DNA of 64,000 bases from Liolophura sinensis (Eukaryota > Mollusca > Polyplacophora > Chitonida > Chitonidae): assembly GCF_032854445.1 (NCBI RefSeq), contig NC_088301.1, forward strand, positions 14,258,281 to 14,322,280, in the 5' to 3' direction. Position 1 is the stretch's first letter, and every line of letters begins with the position of its first letter. The notes beneath the pieces were generated by a model that saw only the letters and a list, made by a program, of their open reading frames with translations, was not told the DNA's origin and ran no database searches. The position numbers were made by a program, and so were the translations under genes. Positions 11,870 to 23,838 of this stretch are shown piece after piece.

Positions 11870-12215
11870 GAGTAAAACAGTAATAAAGTAACAACTCTTC
11901 GTGGTTATACCGGGTACGAGAGGACAGAGAGATTGGTAAACCAGAAATGAAGTAACAAGTCACCGTGGTTATACCGTGTATGAGAGGACAGAGAGAACGG
12001 TGAAATAGTAATGAAGTAACAAGTCATTGTGGTTACACGTTGTATGAGCGGACAGAGAGAACAGTTAAATAGTAATAAAGTAACAAGTCATTGTGGTGAC
12101 ACGGTGTATGACAGGACAGAGAGAACGGTAAAATAGTAATGAAGTAACCAGTCATTGCGGTTACACGGTGTACGAGTGGACAGAGAGAACGGTAAAATAG
12201 TAATGAAGTAACAAT
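11870..12215. repeat. Minisatellite block 1, unit about 62 bp, five to six copies
   Basis: Units run 'agtaatgaagtaacaagtca', then 'ttgtggttacacggtgtatg', then 'agcggacagagagaacggta'. Copies are about 80-90% alike by eye. The block ends at 'caatataattaaagaggtag'. Confidence 0.85.
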
Positions 12216-12600
12216 ATAATTAAAGAGGTAGAGCATAGAGACTAAAACCAGAGCAACGACGACAGTGTGATAGCTAGCAAATGGTCACACGTAACCGGTG
12301 ATATACAGCCTCTTGTCAGTTTACCTCAGTCAGTTCTAACTCTTCATGTAAATGCATAAATACTAGCAATTTACACGCCCTTAGCACCATCGGCTTAAGC
12401 AGAATTAGGTGAAAAGAATGCAGTGATGTTAATTGCAATTTATTAGACGTCACTGGTCTAGAAATACTCAGATACTGTGTTATCATCTCACTGAACATAC
12501 AATCACATTAAAGCAGCGCAAAAGGACCAGACCTCGGGGATACTTAGTCCACCAGTAGAACCTTGGTTTATACAGGAATACAATATAATTAAAGACGCAG
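12216..12600. other. Unique spacer between the two minisatellite blocks
   Basis: The stretch is bounded by near-identical phrases 'caatataattaaagaggtag' (12212) and 'caatataattaaagacgcag' (12581), both followed by 'agcata'. This suggests a segment duplication or an insertion that split one array. Confidence 0.6.
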
Positions 12601-12870
12601 AGCATATAGAGGAAAATCAGTCATGAGCGAACAGAGAGAACGCTAAAAACTGTAATAAAGTCATCGTTGTTATAGCATGTAGGAGAGGACAGGGGGATCG
12701 GTAAAACAGTAATAAAGTCAGAAGTCGTCGTGGTATTCGGTGTATTATCGGACAGAGAAAGCGGTAAACAGTAATGAAGTAACAAGTTTTCGTGGTTATA
12801 CCGTGTATTAGCGGACAGAGAAAGTGGTAAACAGTAAATGAAGTGGTTATACCATGTATGAGCGTAGATA
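12601..12870. repeat. Minisatellite block 2, same unit as block 1
   Basis: About four shorter, more diverged units carry 'gtaataaagtcagaagtcgt' and 'cggacagagaaagcggtaaa'. Confidence 0.8.
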
Positions 12871-14759
12871 GAGCATTGTAGTAATAAATCTGTAATAACC
12901 CAGGGCTAACGAAACAGATAACATTATCGAATTAGATTGTGTAAAGCAATGCTGAGCACTTATATTTTGTATGTCGCTCAACTTAATGATATACTGAAAG
13001 ATAAATGTTACCAAAATTGCCCCCCCCCCCCCAAAAAAAAAAACACAAAAAGAAAAACAAACAAACAAACAAAAAAACACACACACTTGCGCGCAGTAAG
13101 ATCATAGGGTGATTGCTACAGGGTGAAATGGGAGTGAAAGCAAACATACTAACAAGGCTGTGATATGCAAGGGCTTAAAGAATACATGGCCATACATACA
13201 AACAGTCACACAAACATATCTATTGGTTTCTTTCGTTGATTGTATCGCGGGGCTTATCGTCAGTGGAATTTCATTTGGCATGCAAGTGCTTCAGTTGTAA
13301 CTTGGTCCAGAAGAAGTGAATTGTGACATTTTCAAAGTGCAGTTTGAAACACGAGGTGAAACAGCAAACTAGAATCCAGAACACGCGTGGAGTTGTGAGG
13401 TGAGTGCACTCATTGTAAGAATCCCAAAGGGAGTGTAGATGATATATGGACGAAGGACCTTTTCTGCCATAGGTAGCTGTGGTAATGTTAATGGCACGTC
13501 TAGTCTTCCATACTCTGCTGCTTGTCGCTGTCTTCTTTTCTCGTGGTGTCTCGTAGCTTCGGGAACAGAAATGGTGGTTCTCGCTGCTCGTGCTCCTGTT
13601 GTGCATTTAAATTACCCAGGTAATTGGTTTGTCAATCTAAGCAATAATTTTAGTTGTATTGTCAAATATATAGTTTCATATCTAAGGGTATTCTTCTTAC
13701 AACAGAAGAGAGGCATTGTCTGCACAGCTTGAGCAGGGAATCATTCTGGGAAAGTGAAGAAAAGTAATTGATGTCAATCTTAACTGCTATATAACGACTT
13801 TGTTGCCATGGTGATTACAATCGTTTTAGCTTAGAGTTGCACAAAGCAGTTGGCTTCAGGCAATGATCCAGTGTTAGAAGACCTGACACTGGCGATATTT
13901 CTAAACCGAGTTTTATGTTGGCGGGAGTCTTGAAAACTTCTTGCTTTATATGTTTCTTTAGAAATTGCCACAGTCATATGGTTTTCCACCTTACTCCTTT
14001 GGTTTGAATATAACCTCGCTATACTTGTGTTCATGCCACGTTTCTATCTTTCCAATCCGCAAGTGCTCCATGCTTGGTTTGTACAGACACACAGACGTCT
14101 CTAGCACTGAATAAATATCGACACTCAGTACGTTCCTACTGGGCATGCGCATAATTTTATTAGACATTGATCCCTAGCGTTTCGTTCAGGAAATGTCTGT
14201 GATGGTGCACGGTTAACTATGTATCTGTGTATTACCAATGACCCGGCATATACTAACACGTTTCAAAACTGACCATAGACATTGACGTAGACTTTACACT
14301 GGCTATATGATAGCGTACGGTCTATTCAGTGGGCACCGCTCTTATAGCCACATATTTATAGTTTCGAGCACCCGAATTCCTCGCAAGGACCATGCAGGAG
14401 GTGTTAAATAACATGGAGCTAAATGGGGTGAAATTCTGATTTGTACCGATTCCTGAAGTTTAAAGTACATGTACTACAGGACATTGGTACTACATATATC
14501 ATATCTGAGAGCTAAGGACATTCTGATTACTTTTCCAGAAAGAATTTCTTAACTAAAAGCTCTATTTTTAATCATTTATGCAAAAATTGTCTTCGATGCC
14601 TATCCCTCCAGAGTTAAATTCACTTTGTTATTTACCTCCAGTGCTTTGGTCACTTGACCAGTGAATGTGCTGATGATTGGATCAGAGCAGTTATGACGTC
14701 ACTACAAAACTATGTACTTGTATTTAAACCATATTGATAATTTTCGGTTATGAAAAGGT
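12871..14759. other. Intergenic DNA with a C/A homopolymer tract
   Basis: A C-run followed by an A-rich tract lies at 13020-13080. The stretch 13270-13610 is open on the minus strand for about 110 codons, but I recognise no domain in it. Confidence 0.45.
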
Positions 14760-14968
14760 TTGACAGAAACCAATAAACACAGGACGAGTTTTATACCAAT
14801 TCGAGATCGACTGCTCCCATCATCAGATACATGTTCAAAATACATTTTTCATACGTATAATAATGTGTCTTATATCTGGTGATGGGAGCAGTTGCACTTG
14901 AAAAATCATATCAATAATACCATATATAGATTGGTACAACTCGTCCTGCTTTCATTGCTTTTGTTGGT
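14760..14968. mobile_element. Palindromic foldback element (MITE-like), about 205 bp
   Basis: Two nested pairs of inverted arms are visible. The outer pair is 14782-14800 ('ggacgagttttataccaat') with 14930-14946. The inner pair is 14811-14829 ('ctgctcccatcatcagata') with 14873-14891. The arms probably extend to about 14765 and 14965. There is no ORF. It overlaps no exon but lies just beside the candidate exon at 14984. Confidence 0.65.
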
Positions 14969-14983
14969 AATTATTCGTTACAC

Positions 14984-15535
14984 CTTTAAAGGAGATGTAG
15001 GTCATTTGTGTCTGAGTTGTATTAACATCAATGCATCGCTGCAAATGACTTCTGACATCGCAACCACCGGTTTTACTTTTGTCTGGACCGTTCGCGATTG
15101 TCTGTTGTGATTTCATGGACTTATTTTCCCACAAATGCACGAGCTTTATTGCTCTTACAACAACGATAGACAGCCAAATGAGATTAAAAATGCTGGGCCA
15201 TTTTTCGCAAAACTGACTGTAATTATGCGATGACATTGCCTGTTAAAGACACGCGTATATTACACGTCGTCATGGTAGTGATGACCAACCTGCGATCCCT
15301 TCGCTAAAAGAAAGAGTTCCTAAATCAGCTTTATCACAGCGATCACCAAGTCAGTATACACAAGCAAACATTACAGCAACGTTACCAATAACTAGCTCTG
15401 TGTAAGCTTCTGGAGAGAAACTTACTTGTATATATAATGATGTCGGCACGTCGGGTCTTTTCACCAGGTTTTGTACCTTCGCTAAGCGCCATCCATTTGG
15501 ACATAACTCCATAACTCGTCCTGAGGACAAACAAC
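14984..15535 (-). CDS. Weak candidate two-exon gene fragment, unidentified
   Basis: Candidate exons 15426-15535 and 14984-15101 on the minus strand have matching phases. The first follows ACCTCAG and ends ATACAA before GTAAGT. The second follows TCACAACAG, continues in phase 0, and ends before GTGTAA. They read SSGRVMELCPNGWRLAKVQN and then TIANGPDKSKTGGCDVRSHL, with spaced cysteines that suggest a secreted or extracellular protein. I cannot name a family, and no start or stop exon is identified. It could be a chance arrangement or a pseudogene. Confidence 0.3.
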
Positions 15536-15682
15536 CTGAGGTATAGTTTCCATTTTTTTTAGCATCATTTGTGAATATAATCACAATGAATTGGAGAAAC
15601 TTGCCCAAAAACCATTTCAGTTTCAGGTGTTCTTAGTTCACGCAATTTTCAGTTATCCATCAGGTCATAGAGCTTGCAAGAT

Positions 15683-15816
15683 TTGATTTGATTTGATTGG
15701 TGCTTTTACGCCGTACTCAAGAATATTTATACGACGGGAGCCAGCATTATGGTGGGAGGAAACCAGGCAAGAAACCCACGATCATCCGCAGCTGCTGGCA
15801 GACCTTCCGACATGCT
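15683..15816 (-). mobile_element. SINE family A, truncated with internal deletions
   Basis: The tail and part of the body are present ('acgccgtactcaagaatatt', 'cagcattatggtgggaggaa'). The tRNA-like head is absent. Confidence 0.75.
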
Positions 15817-16060
15817 TGCAAGAGGCCAATAGATGTAATTTAAGCTGAAAATTCGATGAAATGTGCACATTGCGAGTTAACTTTCCCACAAGGTCTACAT
15901 TTGATAAAACTGTTGCCGGAGGATAATATTTTTAACATAGAACCTTTGACCTGATTTAACGATGTAGCTTAGTAGGCCTATGCATTATTATGATTGTGTA
16001 CATTGGTGGGGGTTAACACTCTGCTTCATATCGTCTTAGTTGAAATATAAGTTATAAGCC

Positions 16061-16215
16061 GAGGACTTCCGTGGCTGAGGTGGTCAGCGTGCCAGAGCTG
16101 AGCAATGACCCAAGAGCTCTGCCCGGTTTCCTCCCACCATAACGTGGCTGCCGTCGTATAAGTGAAAAATATTCTTGAGTACGGGGTAAAACAACAATCA
16201 AACAAATAAATAAAA
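16061..16215 (+). mobile_element. SINE family A with large internal deletion
   Basis: The head 'cttccgtggctgaggtggtc' joins directly to 'gagctctgcccggtttcctc' and the tail 'aacaaataaataaaa'. The B-box region is deleted. Confidence 0.75.
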
Positions 16216-17905
16216 TATACGATAAACTCACCTTAGTCTTGTATGGGGTCTGTTAGGACGGTAGGTAGTTTTCCTAAAGTCCATTGACATTCTGGACAGG
16301 CCTGGGGACAACCGTGTTGAGCCAAGTCTAGACACTCACAAACAGGGGGTTATGCTTGTCCGTGAAAGAAGTGATAACAAAGCCAGGTGTGACAATCAAC
16401 GCCTACCGGTACACCTTTTCTGCACGAACCCAAGTCATGCAGAGCTCGAGGTAGGTTTGGGACGTATAGTCACGGACTAGGGAGCCAATGGTACGGGACA
16501 AAATTTTGCGGCCTATAGCAACACAATCAAGTCTTACGATATTTTTTGAACGCTTCTTTCTCCTCTTGGTTTGCTCTCGGCTTCCTTCATTAGCTATAAG
16601 CACCCAGTCGATCTATTCGTGGATTAATCTGGAGTAGCACACTAAACTGCTTTCTACCAAGTGTTCTGTCAGTTTGGAATAATTAACTTTGGGTTTTGTG
16701 GCCAGGGTAGGGATCACAGGTTAAGGCTGATCCCCGGGGTTGTTCTGTACAGGCTTTAGGCCTGTCTGTACGCTTAGAGTTCACCCCCCTAGCAACAGGG
16801 TGTCAACGGTGGCCAGGTCGAATTTAACTGTATTTAGGATTTGTCAAGGTTTGTATGTCACACTTCAGACAGTATATAAAGATTATTGCGTAATGTAAGA
16901 ACATAATAACGATCAGATTTATAGACTTGTCCCATGAGCTAAGCTGAGCCTTTTTGTCGCGGCTCCTTCTTAGCTATTACATATAGTACTATAAATCTTC
17001 AACATTTTGGACCTCTACAGCGCCTTTAAAATCAGTGGAATTTATGCATACAGTTATTATGAATATGATGCTAAAATGATTAATGTTTATCGCTAAAAAT
17101 ACAAGCTTCACAAAACTGTGCATGTATTTCTTTTCATCCCATACTTCCCTCAGAATATTTAAAATATTAGTTTGCAGAGGCGGTTGAAAAGGTTGAAGAA
17201 TTAGGGCAGGCTTATATATGTCAGGTAATGCTGGCATTACATAGGACTGAAAATACAACACATGTATTAATATGCTTGGTATCCATCATCTCGATATTAG
17301 GCCTGCACATACGTTATTCCAGATTCAATTATCAAATTCATTTCAGAAAGCATCCAGTTGGCTATAGGCAAACCCTACTAATCACACACTTCTGAAACAC
17401 GTAACTTTATACGAGATCCAGTTCTGCACTACACATGACACCTACCTGTATATAGGAAATCTATAAAAACAGGCTGAAAGTTAATTAACCGGCTACTTCG
17501 CGGGTTTATTGCTCTCCCTTGACGTCCAGACGCCCAATGTCCTTATATAGGGCAAACAACCTTGATTTATCTAAAACATTTCCTAATACAAGCCTAGTCT
17601 ATAGTACACTCGGTATATAACCCGTTAATCTCTTAGGCTGGCCCAACGCCTTATACTGTGCGGCATTATCTGCCTTTCAAACAGTTAAATGTATATGCTC
17701 CGTTGTCGCTCTGTAGGTCATAATATTACCTGCCTGTTATTACTGGCGAATACAGTGTACTTTTTTTGCATCTCCTCTTCATGGTCGCTCTATACACTGC
17801 ACAGAACTATCTGCCCATTTTTAATCCAAAATACCTTTTTTTTCATCTCCCGTGATTGTTCTATATACTGTACGGAATTATCTGTCAATTCCATATCCAT
17901 ACATG

Positions 17906-17906
<1 letters not shown>
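16216..17906. other. Intergenic DNA
   Basis: I see no gene. Several short open frames have no recognisable domain. Confidence 0.45.

Positions 17907-17961
<55 letters not shown>
17907..17961. repeat. (TA)n microsatellite, about 27 repeats
   Basis: An uninterrupted alternating TA tract. It causes long YI-repeat open frames on both strands that are not genes. Confidence 0.97.
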
Positions 17962-17963
<2 letters not shown>

Positions 17964-18238
17964 CACAGAACGATCAGGCCCTAAATACAGAAAAATGCTT
18001 ATGTATCTTTGTTCCATTATTGTTATATACTATATACAACTACCAGTGCGCATTCCTTTACAGCTAAAATGTATCAATCTATCCCTCTGTAAATCTTTAG
18101 ATTTTATTCACACACATGTAGAGCTGGATGCCCGATGGAGTCCACTTGCATGCAGGACAACCGCATCGTGCCCAACACAGGTTACAAGGGGTACATGTTA
18201 GCCCCTTAATCTTAATCCCGCGTTTATAAGCCTGCGGA
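17962..18238. other. Intergenic DNA
   Basis: No feature seen apart from the flank of the microsatellite. Confidence 0.4.
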
Positions 18239-18590
18239 TATATTTATTTATTTGATTGTTGTTTACCACAGCAAACCAGAATACCCAAGTAAACCACCCA
18301 TCTGTGTGAATTTCCTGGCAGTCTTTCTCCACGCGGGACACAAGGAGATGCACACTATATTGTTGGGAGATAAGCGATCATCAACGAAAGTTGAACTCTC
18401 CAAAATGGCCAAATGAGCGTTCGACAACCGCTTATTGTCTCTATCTGGCAATCAGACTGGGGGAATCTACAAATATCCTGTCCCAGGTCGGGTTTGAACC
18501 CGCGCCTCGTGCAAATTGAAAGGCAAACATCTTTAACACTAGACACTGTTTTGTCAAGGCGTTGCACTATTCAATAAAAGACTCCTTAAT
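18239..18590 (-). mobile_element. tRNA-derived SINE family B
   Basis: The 3' end at low coordinates is 'tatttatttatttgattgtt'. On the minus strand the head carries 'gcgcgggttcaaacccgacc', a B-box-like motif, preceded by tRNA-like sequence. The body differs from family A although both end in a similar 'caatcaaataaata' tail, as if they used the same retrotransposition partner (inference). Confidence 0.7.
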
Positions 18591-18902
18591 CACCCCTGGT
18601 AAGTACTTCCAGCAGCAAAAAAACTAAGCATTCTGAAGACGTTTTAAATTTTTAATAAAATCAGAAATGGCTTCGTAACTCGGTCTCATGACGGATTCAT
18701 GCGTGCAGTAAGCAGTTTTCAATTATGACGAAAAGGCACAAGGAATGTTCGTCAAATGAAGTAAATCAGTATCCAAATCCTGTATATACCAAGCTTGTTC
18801 AGGAGATGTCCTTATTTAAAATATGTATATCAGTTGCCCTTTGATATAACCCACCCAGTCCAAAGTATCAAGTGTTCATATGTACGCTACAGGAAATATG
18901 GT

Positions 18903-19245
18903 TTGATCTGATCATTGTTTATTGCCATACACAACGAGTTATTCACTTATACGATGGCGGTCGGTTTTATGGTCAGGCCTACATCGAGGACAGCGCGGAG
19001 TGGACCGGGGAAACCATGCAGCGACCTTTGGAAGACCTTTCCCATATCTGACGTACACATGTAGACATACTGGTGGAACACAAGTGGTCCTTAACAAACG
19101 TCAGAATGTGCAACTGGTCGTCACACGAGTGTCGTCTCTAGCTTACTGTCACCAAGGCGAAACAAGTAGTGAACGCCGCGGAATATAAATTCCCTGTCCC
19201 AGGCCGGATATGATACCGCGTCGTACTTCACGGCGTTTAGAAAAG
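18903..19245 (-). mobile_element. SINE family B-like, diverged copy
   Basis: It shares 'ttcacttatacgatggcggt' near its tail and 'ccctgtcccaggccggatat' near its head with other copies. The B-box is degraded. Confidence 0.55.
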
Positions 19246-19490
19246 GTCGATTCAAGCTATAAGTCCCCATGTTATCCCGCTCATCGGATCGGTGATTGAT
19301 ATGCTATCTGCTTTCGGGCAGTCAAGGGTTGTATGTGAACGGATGTGGCATGCAAACTGTAACATGTGCTGTAAAGATGAAAGGCAATATGCCTACGTAT
19401 CACTGGCCACTGTTATAGATCAGAGCTAAACGCGACTTTGGCATACGAGGGTCTAGCACCAGACCTAGGGAGTGGTCAGAATCATATAGA
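19246..19490. other. Intergenic DNA between SINEs and the phosphatase 3' end
   Basis: No feature seen. The true end of the receptor transcript may fall here. Confidence 0.4.
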
Positions 19491-19507
19491 CAACGGGTTG
19501 GTTTGAC

Positions 19508-19513
19508 TTTATT
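19508..19513 (-). terminator. Candidate distal poly(A) signal AATAAA
   Basis: TTTATT on the plus strand reads AATAAA on the minus strand, about 4.3 kb past the receptor stop codon. It is a candidate only. Confidence 0.3.
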
Positions 19514-19711
19514 GCTATTTAATATTGTCCACATACCTCCACATAAAAAAACAAACAAAACAAAAACGGCCTATAATTTTCACTTCTGCTTTGCTGGCGG
19601 GGGTTTGCAGTACTTGATGATTTATCGTTGAAAATATTTACCAATCTGACGCATAATTCTAGCTGTATATATACAGGAGAAAGAATGTAAACACAATGTA
19701 GATATATATCA

Positions 19712-19717
19712 TTTATT
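19712..19717 (-). terminator. Candidate poly(A) signal AATAAA
   Basis: A second minus-strand AATAAA lies about 4.1 kb past the stop codon. Which site is used, if either, cannot be told from sequence. Confidence 0.3.
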
Positions 19718-20808
19718 GATTCATTTACAACAGCCATAAAGTGCGGCAATCATAACTCAAGGGGAAGTTACAAGAACATTTCATACGGATTCTCTTTCGC
19801 ACAATAACTATACATAAAGGTAGAACACATATTAAAGTAAAAGCCACAAAAATGACATCAGCCAAAGTTTCTTGTGACTTGTGTAGTCTCCTGATCACAC
19901 AGAAAACATCTGCTAAAAAAAAAAATGACGATTTTTCCACGTTCACCAAGGCAACAATAAATCTAGCTAAGAGCTGTGTCGCCCAGTGAGACACTACCGC
20001 GTTCAGATACCACAAGGTCATGTCTTACAGCCTTTTAAATATATTGTCATTGCATTGCAGATTGTGTCCACATTTAAGTGAAGCAGATTTGAATGAATAA
20101 AATTACAGACTAGGACTACATTACTGTATACAAGGGTCACATATCCCATTAACCCATGTTTGATATAAACCTCTAACTACCGGTCAGGCCTAACCAACTT
20201 AGAAGGGCAGAGATGTGTCTGCTCTTTGTCAGAGTACAGGCGATTCTACGCGCCAGCTACAACTATATTGATATACAATACATACAACTAATACCGCAAC
20301 GGTCTCATAAAAAAACAGCAGCAAAAGAAAAAAACAAATTTCGATAAAAACCTCAATATGCAAAAAAAAAATAAATATTAAAAAGTAAAACAGCCCCATT
20401 TCCTTGAAAAGAAAAAAATCGTATGACATGACAGTGTGACATCTGAGTTCGATACCTCCCTGGTGACACCAGTTTTCACAATATGTTCAAGGTGTTTTTC
20501 CTGGTTACAGAACTATGCGAAGATCATTTCACGTACTAACTACAAAGATAAATATTATCTTTGGTTGATATTGCCTCTTCTGTTTTGAGCGGATGTCACA
20601 TAAAAGACGCAGTAAATATTGGCCATGGTATTAAACCGAAACAACGAGAAATGGGTGACCCAAAATGCTCAATGATTTTGTGAACACATGCCACGTGCAC
20701 CAAGCACAACCAATGAAAAAAATGTTACCATGGTGATGGAGGTGGGATGAAACATGATTACCGAAGCACAATTGCATTGAGTGATGAGGCGCAGTGCATC
20801 CCGATGAA

Positions 20809-21066
20809 CCGACAGCCAAGCGCTGTCCTGTAATGATGGCCAGCCAGCCAAGTGCTGTCCTGTAACGATGGCCAGCCAGTCAAGCGCTGTCCTGTAACGA
20901 TGGCCAGCCAGTCAAGTGCTGTCCTGTAACGATGGCCAGCCAGCCAGCCAGCAAAACGCTGTTCTTTAAAGATGGGCAGCCAGCCAATTGCTGTCCTGTA
21001 ATGATGGACAGGCAGCCAGTCGCTGTTTTGTAATGATGGACCCACAGCCAACCGCTGGCCTGAAAC
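20809..21066. repeat. Minisatellite, unit about 32 bp, eight copies
   Basis: The unit is 'ccagccagtcaagcgctgtc' followed by 'ctgtaacgatgg'. One unit is expanded by extra 'cagc' repeats. Confidence 0.88.
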
Positions 21067-21350
21067 TGGGTGGTAGGGCACAAAGTTTGGTCAGGTGGTC
21101 AACAGGTGGGTGTTAGAATGTGAGGAGGTGCGATCAGGCCATGATCTCTTCGGTGGGATGGCTTGGTCTTGGCAGCATGATACTGGGGTCACGGATAACC
21201 TCTCTCACATTCGCAGATAGGCTTGTATTCGTGGAGGTACATCACTAAGAGCTATTAACTTTAGGGCTAATTACAGCATTGGGTGAAAACCATACTCCCA
21301 TAGCAGATACTATGGTTTCACACAACAGTACAGTAATGATTAACACTTCT

Positions 21351-21620
21351 GTCAACTGTACCATTACTGGAGCTACAGGGGTCAACTGTAGCATGATTGG
21401 TAATACAGAGGTCAACTGTACCACAATTGGCAATACAGATATTAACAGTACCATGATTGGGAACACAGAAGTTAATTGTACCACAACTGGTAATACAGAG
21501 GTCAACTGTACCATAATTGGTAATACAGAGGTCAACTGTACCATGATTGGTAATACAGAGATCAACTGTACTATGAGTAGGAATACAGAGGTCAACTGTA
21601 CCACAACTGGGACAACAGTA
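21351..21620. repeat. 30-bp minisatellite, nine copies, open as decapeptides
   Basis: Nine exact-length 30-bp units start 'gtcaactgtaccat'. Because 30 is divisible by 3, the array is open in the plus frame 21279-21746 and in two minus frames. The plus frame gives repeats such as VNCTTIGNTE, each with an N-x-T/S sequon. I class it as a minisatellite, not a gene. Confidence 0.9.
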
Positions 21621-22156
21621 CAAGGTCAACTGGGTCGGTGTATAGTACTTGCGAATCATTCTGGAAACTGGTTGCACCTTACTGTCCAAATCCTTGAAGG
21701 AGAGAGAGCAAGCTTGGCTGCTATGTGGTTTGATACAGAGTACTGAGGTTCCTGTGGATGTTAATCAATGACGGTGATCACAACCCAGGTTGTTGTGCTC
21801 CTGTAGGTCAAGGCCTCTGTAAACCAAAGATCAATGTCTCAACCACATGATACTCTCAACTGTAAACATCATGCTTAAAAAAATTCCCTTTTCACAGCTG
21901 GATTAGAGCTATGTTAAAATACCTTTCCCCTGATGCTGGACAATCATGGGAAAACCTGACATGGATCCTCATATTCACAATTTTTCCCGTTCTGAACCAC
22001 CCTCGTGTACTGCTTGGCCTGAGCTAGGCGCAGACCTCAGTCATGTATGACTGCATTAACCACATTTCTAACAGGCTTGTGTAGAACATATTCCCTCATG
22101 AAGTGTTCCTGTAAACATACATATCAAGTTTTCCTGGCGTGCTTTTGATCTGATGA

Positions 22157-22435
22157 CATATCAACCCTAGCAACTGTAACATCTGACAGAACGATATCAA
22201 CCACAGCAACTGGGCCATCTTGCAGTATGATATCAGCAACAGCAAATGGGGCATCTGACAATATCATCAGCCTTGGCCATTCACCTATCTGGCAGTATGA
22301 TATCAGTTGAATCAACTAAGCCATCAGACAGTATGGTATCATAGCAACTGGGATATCTGACAGCATATCAGCTGTAGCAAGTGAACAATCTGGCAGTATG
22401 ATATCAGCTGTAGCAACTGAGCCACCTGTCTGCTC
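22157..22435. repeat. Minisatellite, unit about 36 bp, about eight copies
   Basis: The unit resembles 'gatatcagctgtagcaactg' followed by 'agccatctgacagtat', with substantial divergence between copies. Confidence 0.8.
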
Positions 22436-23838
22436 CAGCAAAAACACATTGCCATGATATTAAGCTGCAGGAGCCTTGTGTAATAAAAGGCCTGTACATT
22501 ATAACTGTCTGGGTGTTGCCACCATACACATGATCTCTCTCACAGAATTAACATATCATCCCATATCGCCTTACATTGGCCCCTGCTCTAGCAATCCTTC
22601 AACACCAGCAACAATCCACATGATGTAATACTGTGTATACGCACATGCAGTGGTACAATAAAAGACTTCCATAAGGGTAGATAACTCTGGCTACCTAGAT
22701 GGAACAGGGCATACAAAATAACACTCAGATACAATTCAGCTGTCAGCGCATGCAATCCACACAACTGTCACATAATCGATGGTGGAAAAAAAAAGAGAAA
22801 AAGTCAATGTAAAATAACAGGACAGTTTGTATAAAAATATTCCAACTGAACTCATCGCCTGTCCCCTGGTAAGATGTTCACACCGTGGGGCGCAGAAGAC
22901 ACTTTGTACAATACCCAGAGTCTGACGGACAACAGGACGCGCGTTGTCATGGACGCAGGCGCGCATGCTCTGCCGCCACTGTCAGAATCGTCAGGATTTC
23001 TACAACAGTCTAACAAGATTCCTCAATCGATGGAACTCCTACAGAATCAAATGTACACTGCCACATCGGCAATAGTAACAGGTGGACAATAACTAATAGT
23101 CCCGTAAAGATTTGCTAAGACATGCGCAACGGGAGGACTGGTCGATCTATCTGTACACGTAACATGAGCAGCTGAGAGCAGCCAAAGGGGAACAACTATG
23201 TCAGGTCATGGCCAATGTCACAAGTATTCACAGCTTTTTAAAGATCCTCTATAGGATTCTAGTCTTCACATTTGTTGATTTCAAATTCATTAAATATCGT
23301 AAAGTCTCTATGTACACATATCAACGGAGAAAACAACACTGAAGAAAGGGCCAGTCCTCCCTTCCACTGTACATGCCTACTTCCCGATGACCTGGGTCAA
23401 ACTGCTCCTAGAGATAGCACTGAATCACACTTGTAACACACCACTGCCCATCCTCCAAGGACAGGCCTTTTGCAGTCATCGTAACACATCTCCAGGTCTT
23501 CTTTTATCACACATGCACACACAGTCTTCCTATGGCCAACAAACAGAAGTAACATTACAGGCAGAGTTGTCTCCTCTTTATGGAGGCGTCAAACTTCACA
23601 GGGTCCGGCATTTATCTTCCCAGCAATCACTTAGTGAAGATAACCTCTGCCAAATGTCGCACAGTTTCTCACAGTGTCTGTTTGGCAGTGGGTCAATCAC
23701 CAGCCCCCAGCACGAGCTTCGATGGACATGGAGGACAGATGGAAGTCTGGCTGCTCTGCCTGTATGGTGTGTCAGGTGACCACAATAATACACAGCAGTA
23801 GAGAGAAGTAGCTAGATGGCCACACGGCTCAACTGGTC

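Larger units (their letters stand above)
19718..23838 (-). other. Probable long 3' UTR / downstream flank of the receptor phosphatase
   Basis: The stop codon is at 23839-23841 and I see no minus-strand AATAAA until about 19.7 kb, so a 3' UTR of about 4 kb is possible. The region contains three minisatellites (20809, 21351, 22157) and no further phosphatase exon. Short plus-strand open frames at 22874-23092 and 23387-23779 have no recognisable domain. Confidence 0.4.

Noticed and set aside
17689-18201. 170-codon plus-strand frame with YI repeats
   Set aside because: It runs through the (TA)n microsatellite and has no recognisable domain on either side.
21279-21746. 155-codon plus-strand frame as a real gene
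   Set aside because: The nine 30-bp units are also open on the minus strand, and there is no signal peptide or splice context. It is kept as a finding but not as a CDS.
23387-23779. 130-codon plus-strand frame
   Set aside because: Composition is not protein-like, and it lies in the probable receptor 3' UTR on the opposite strand.
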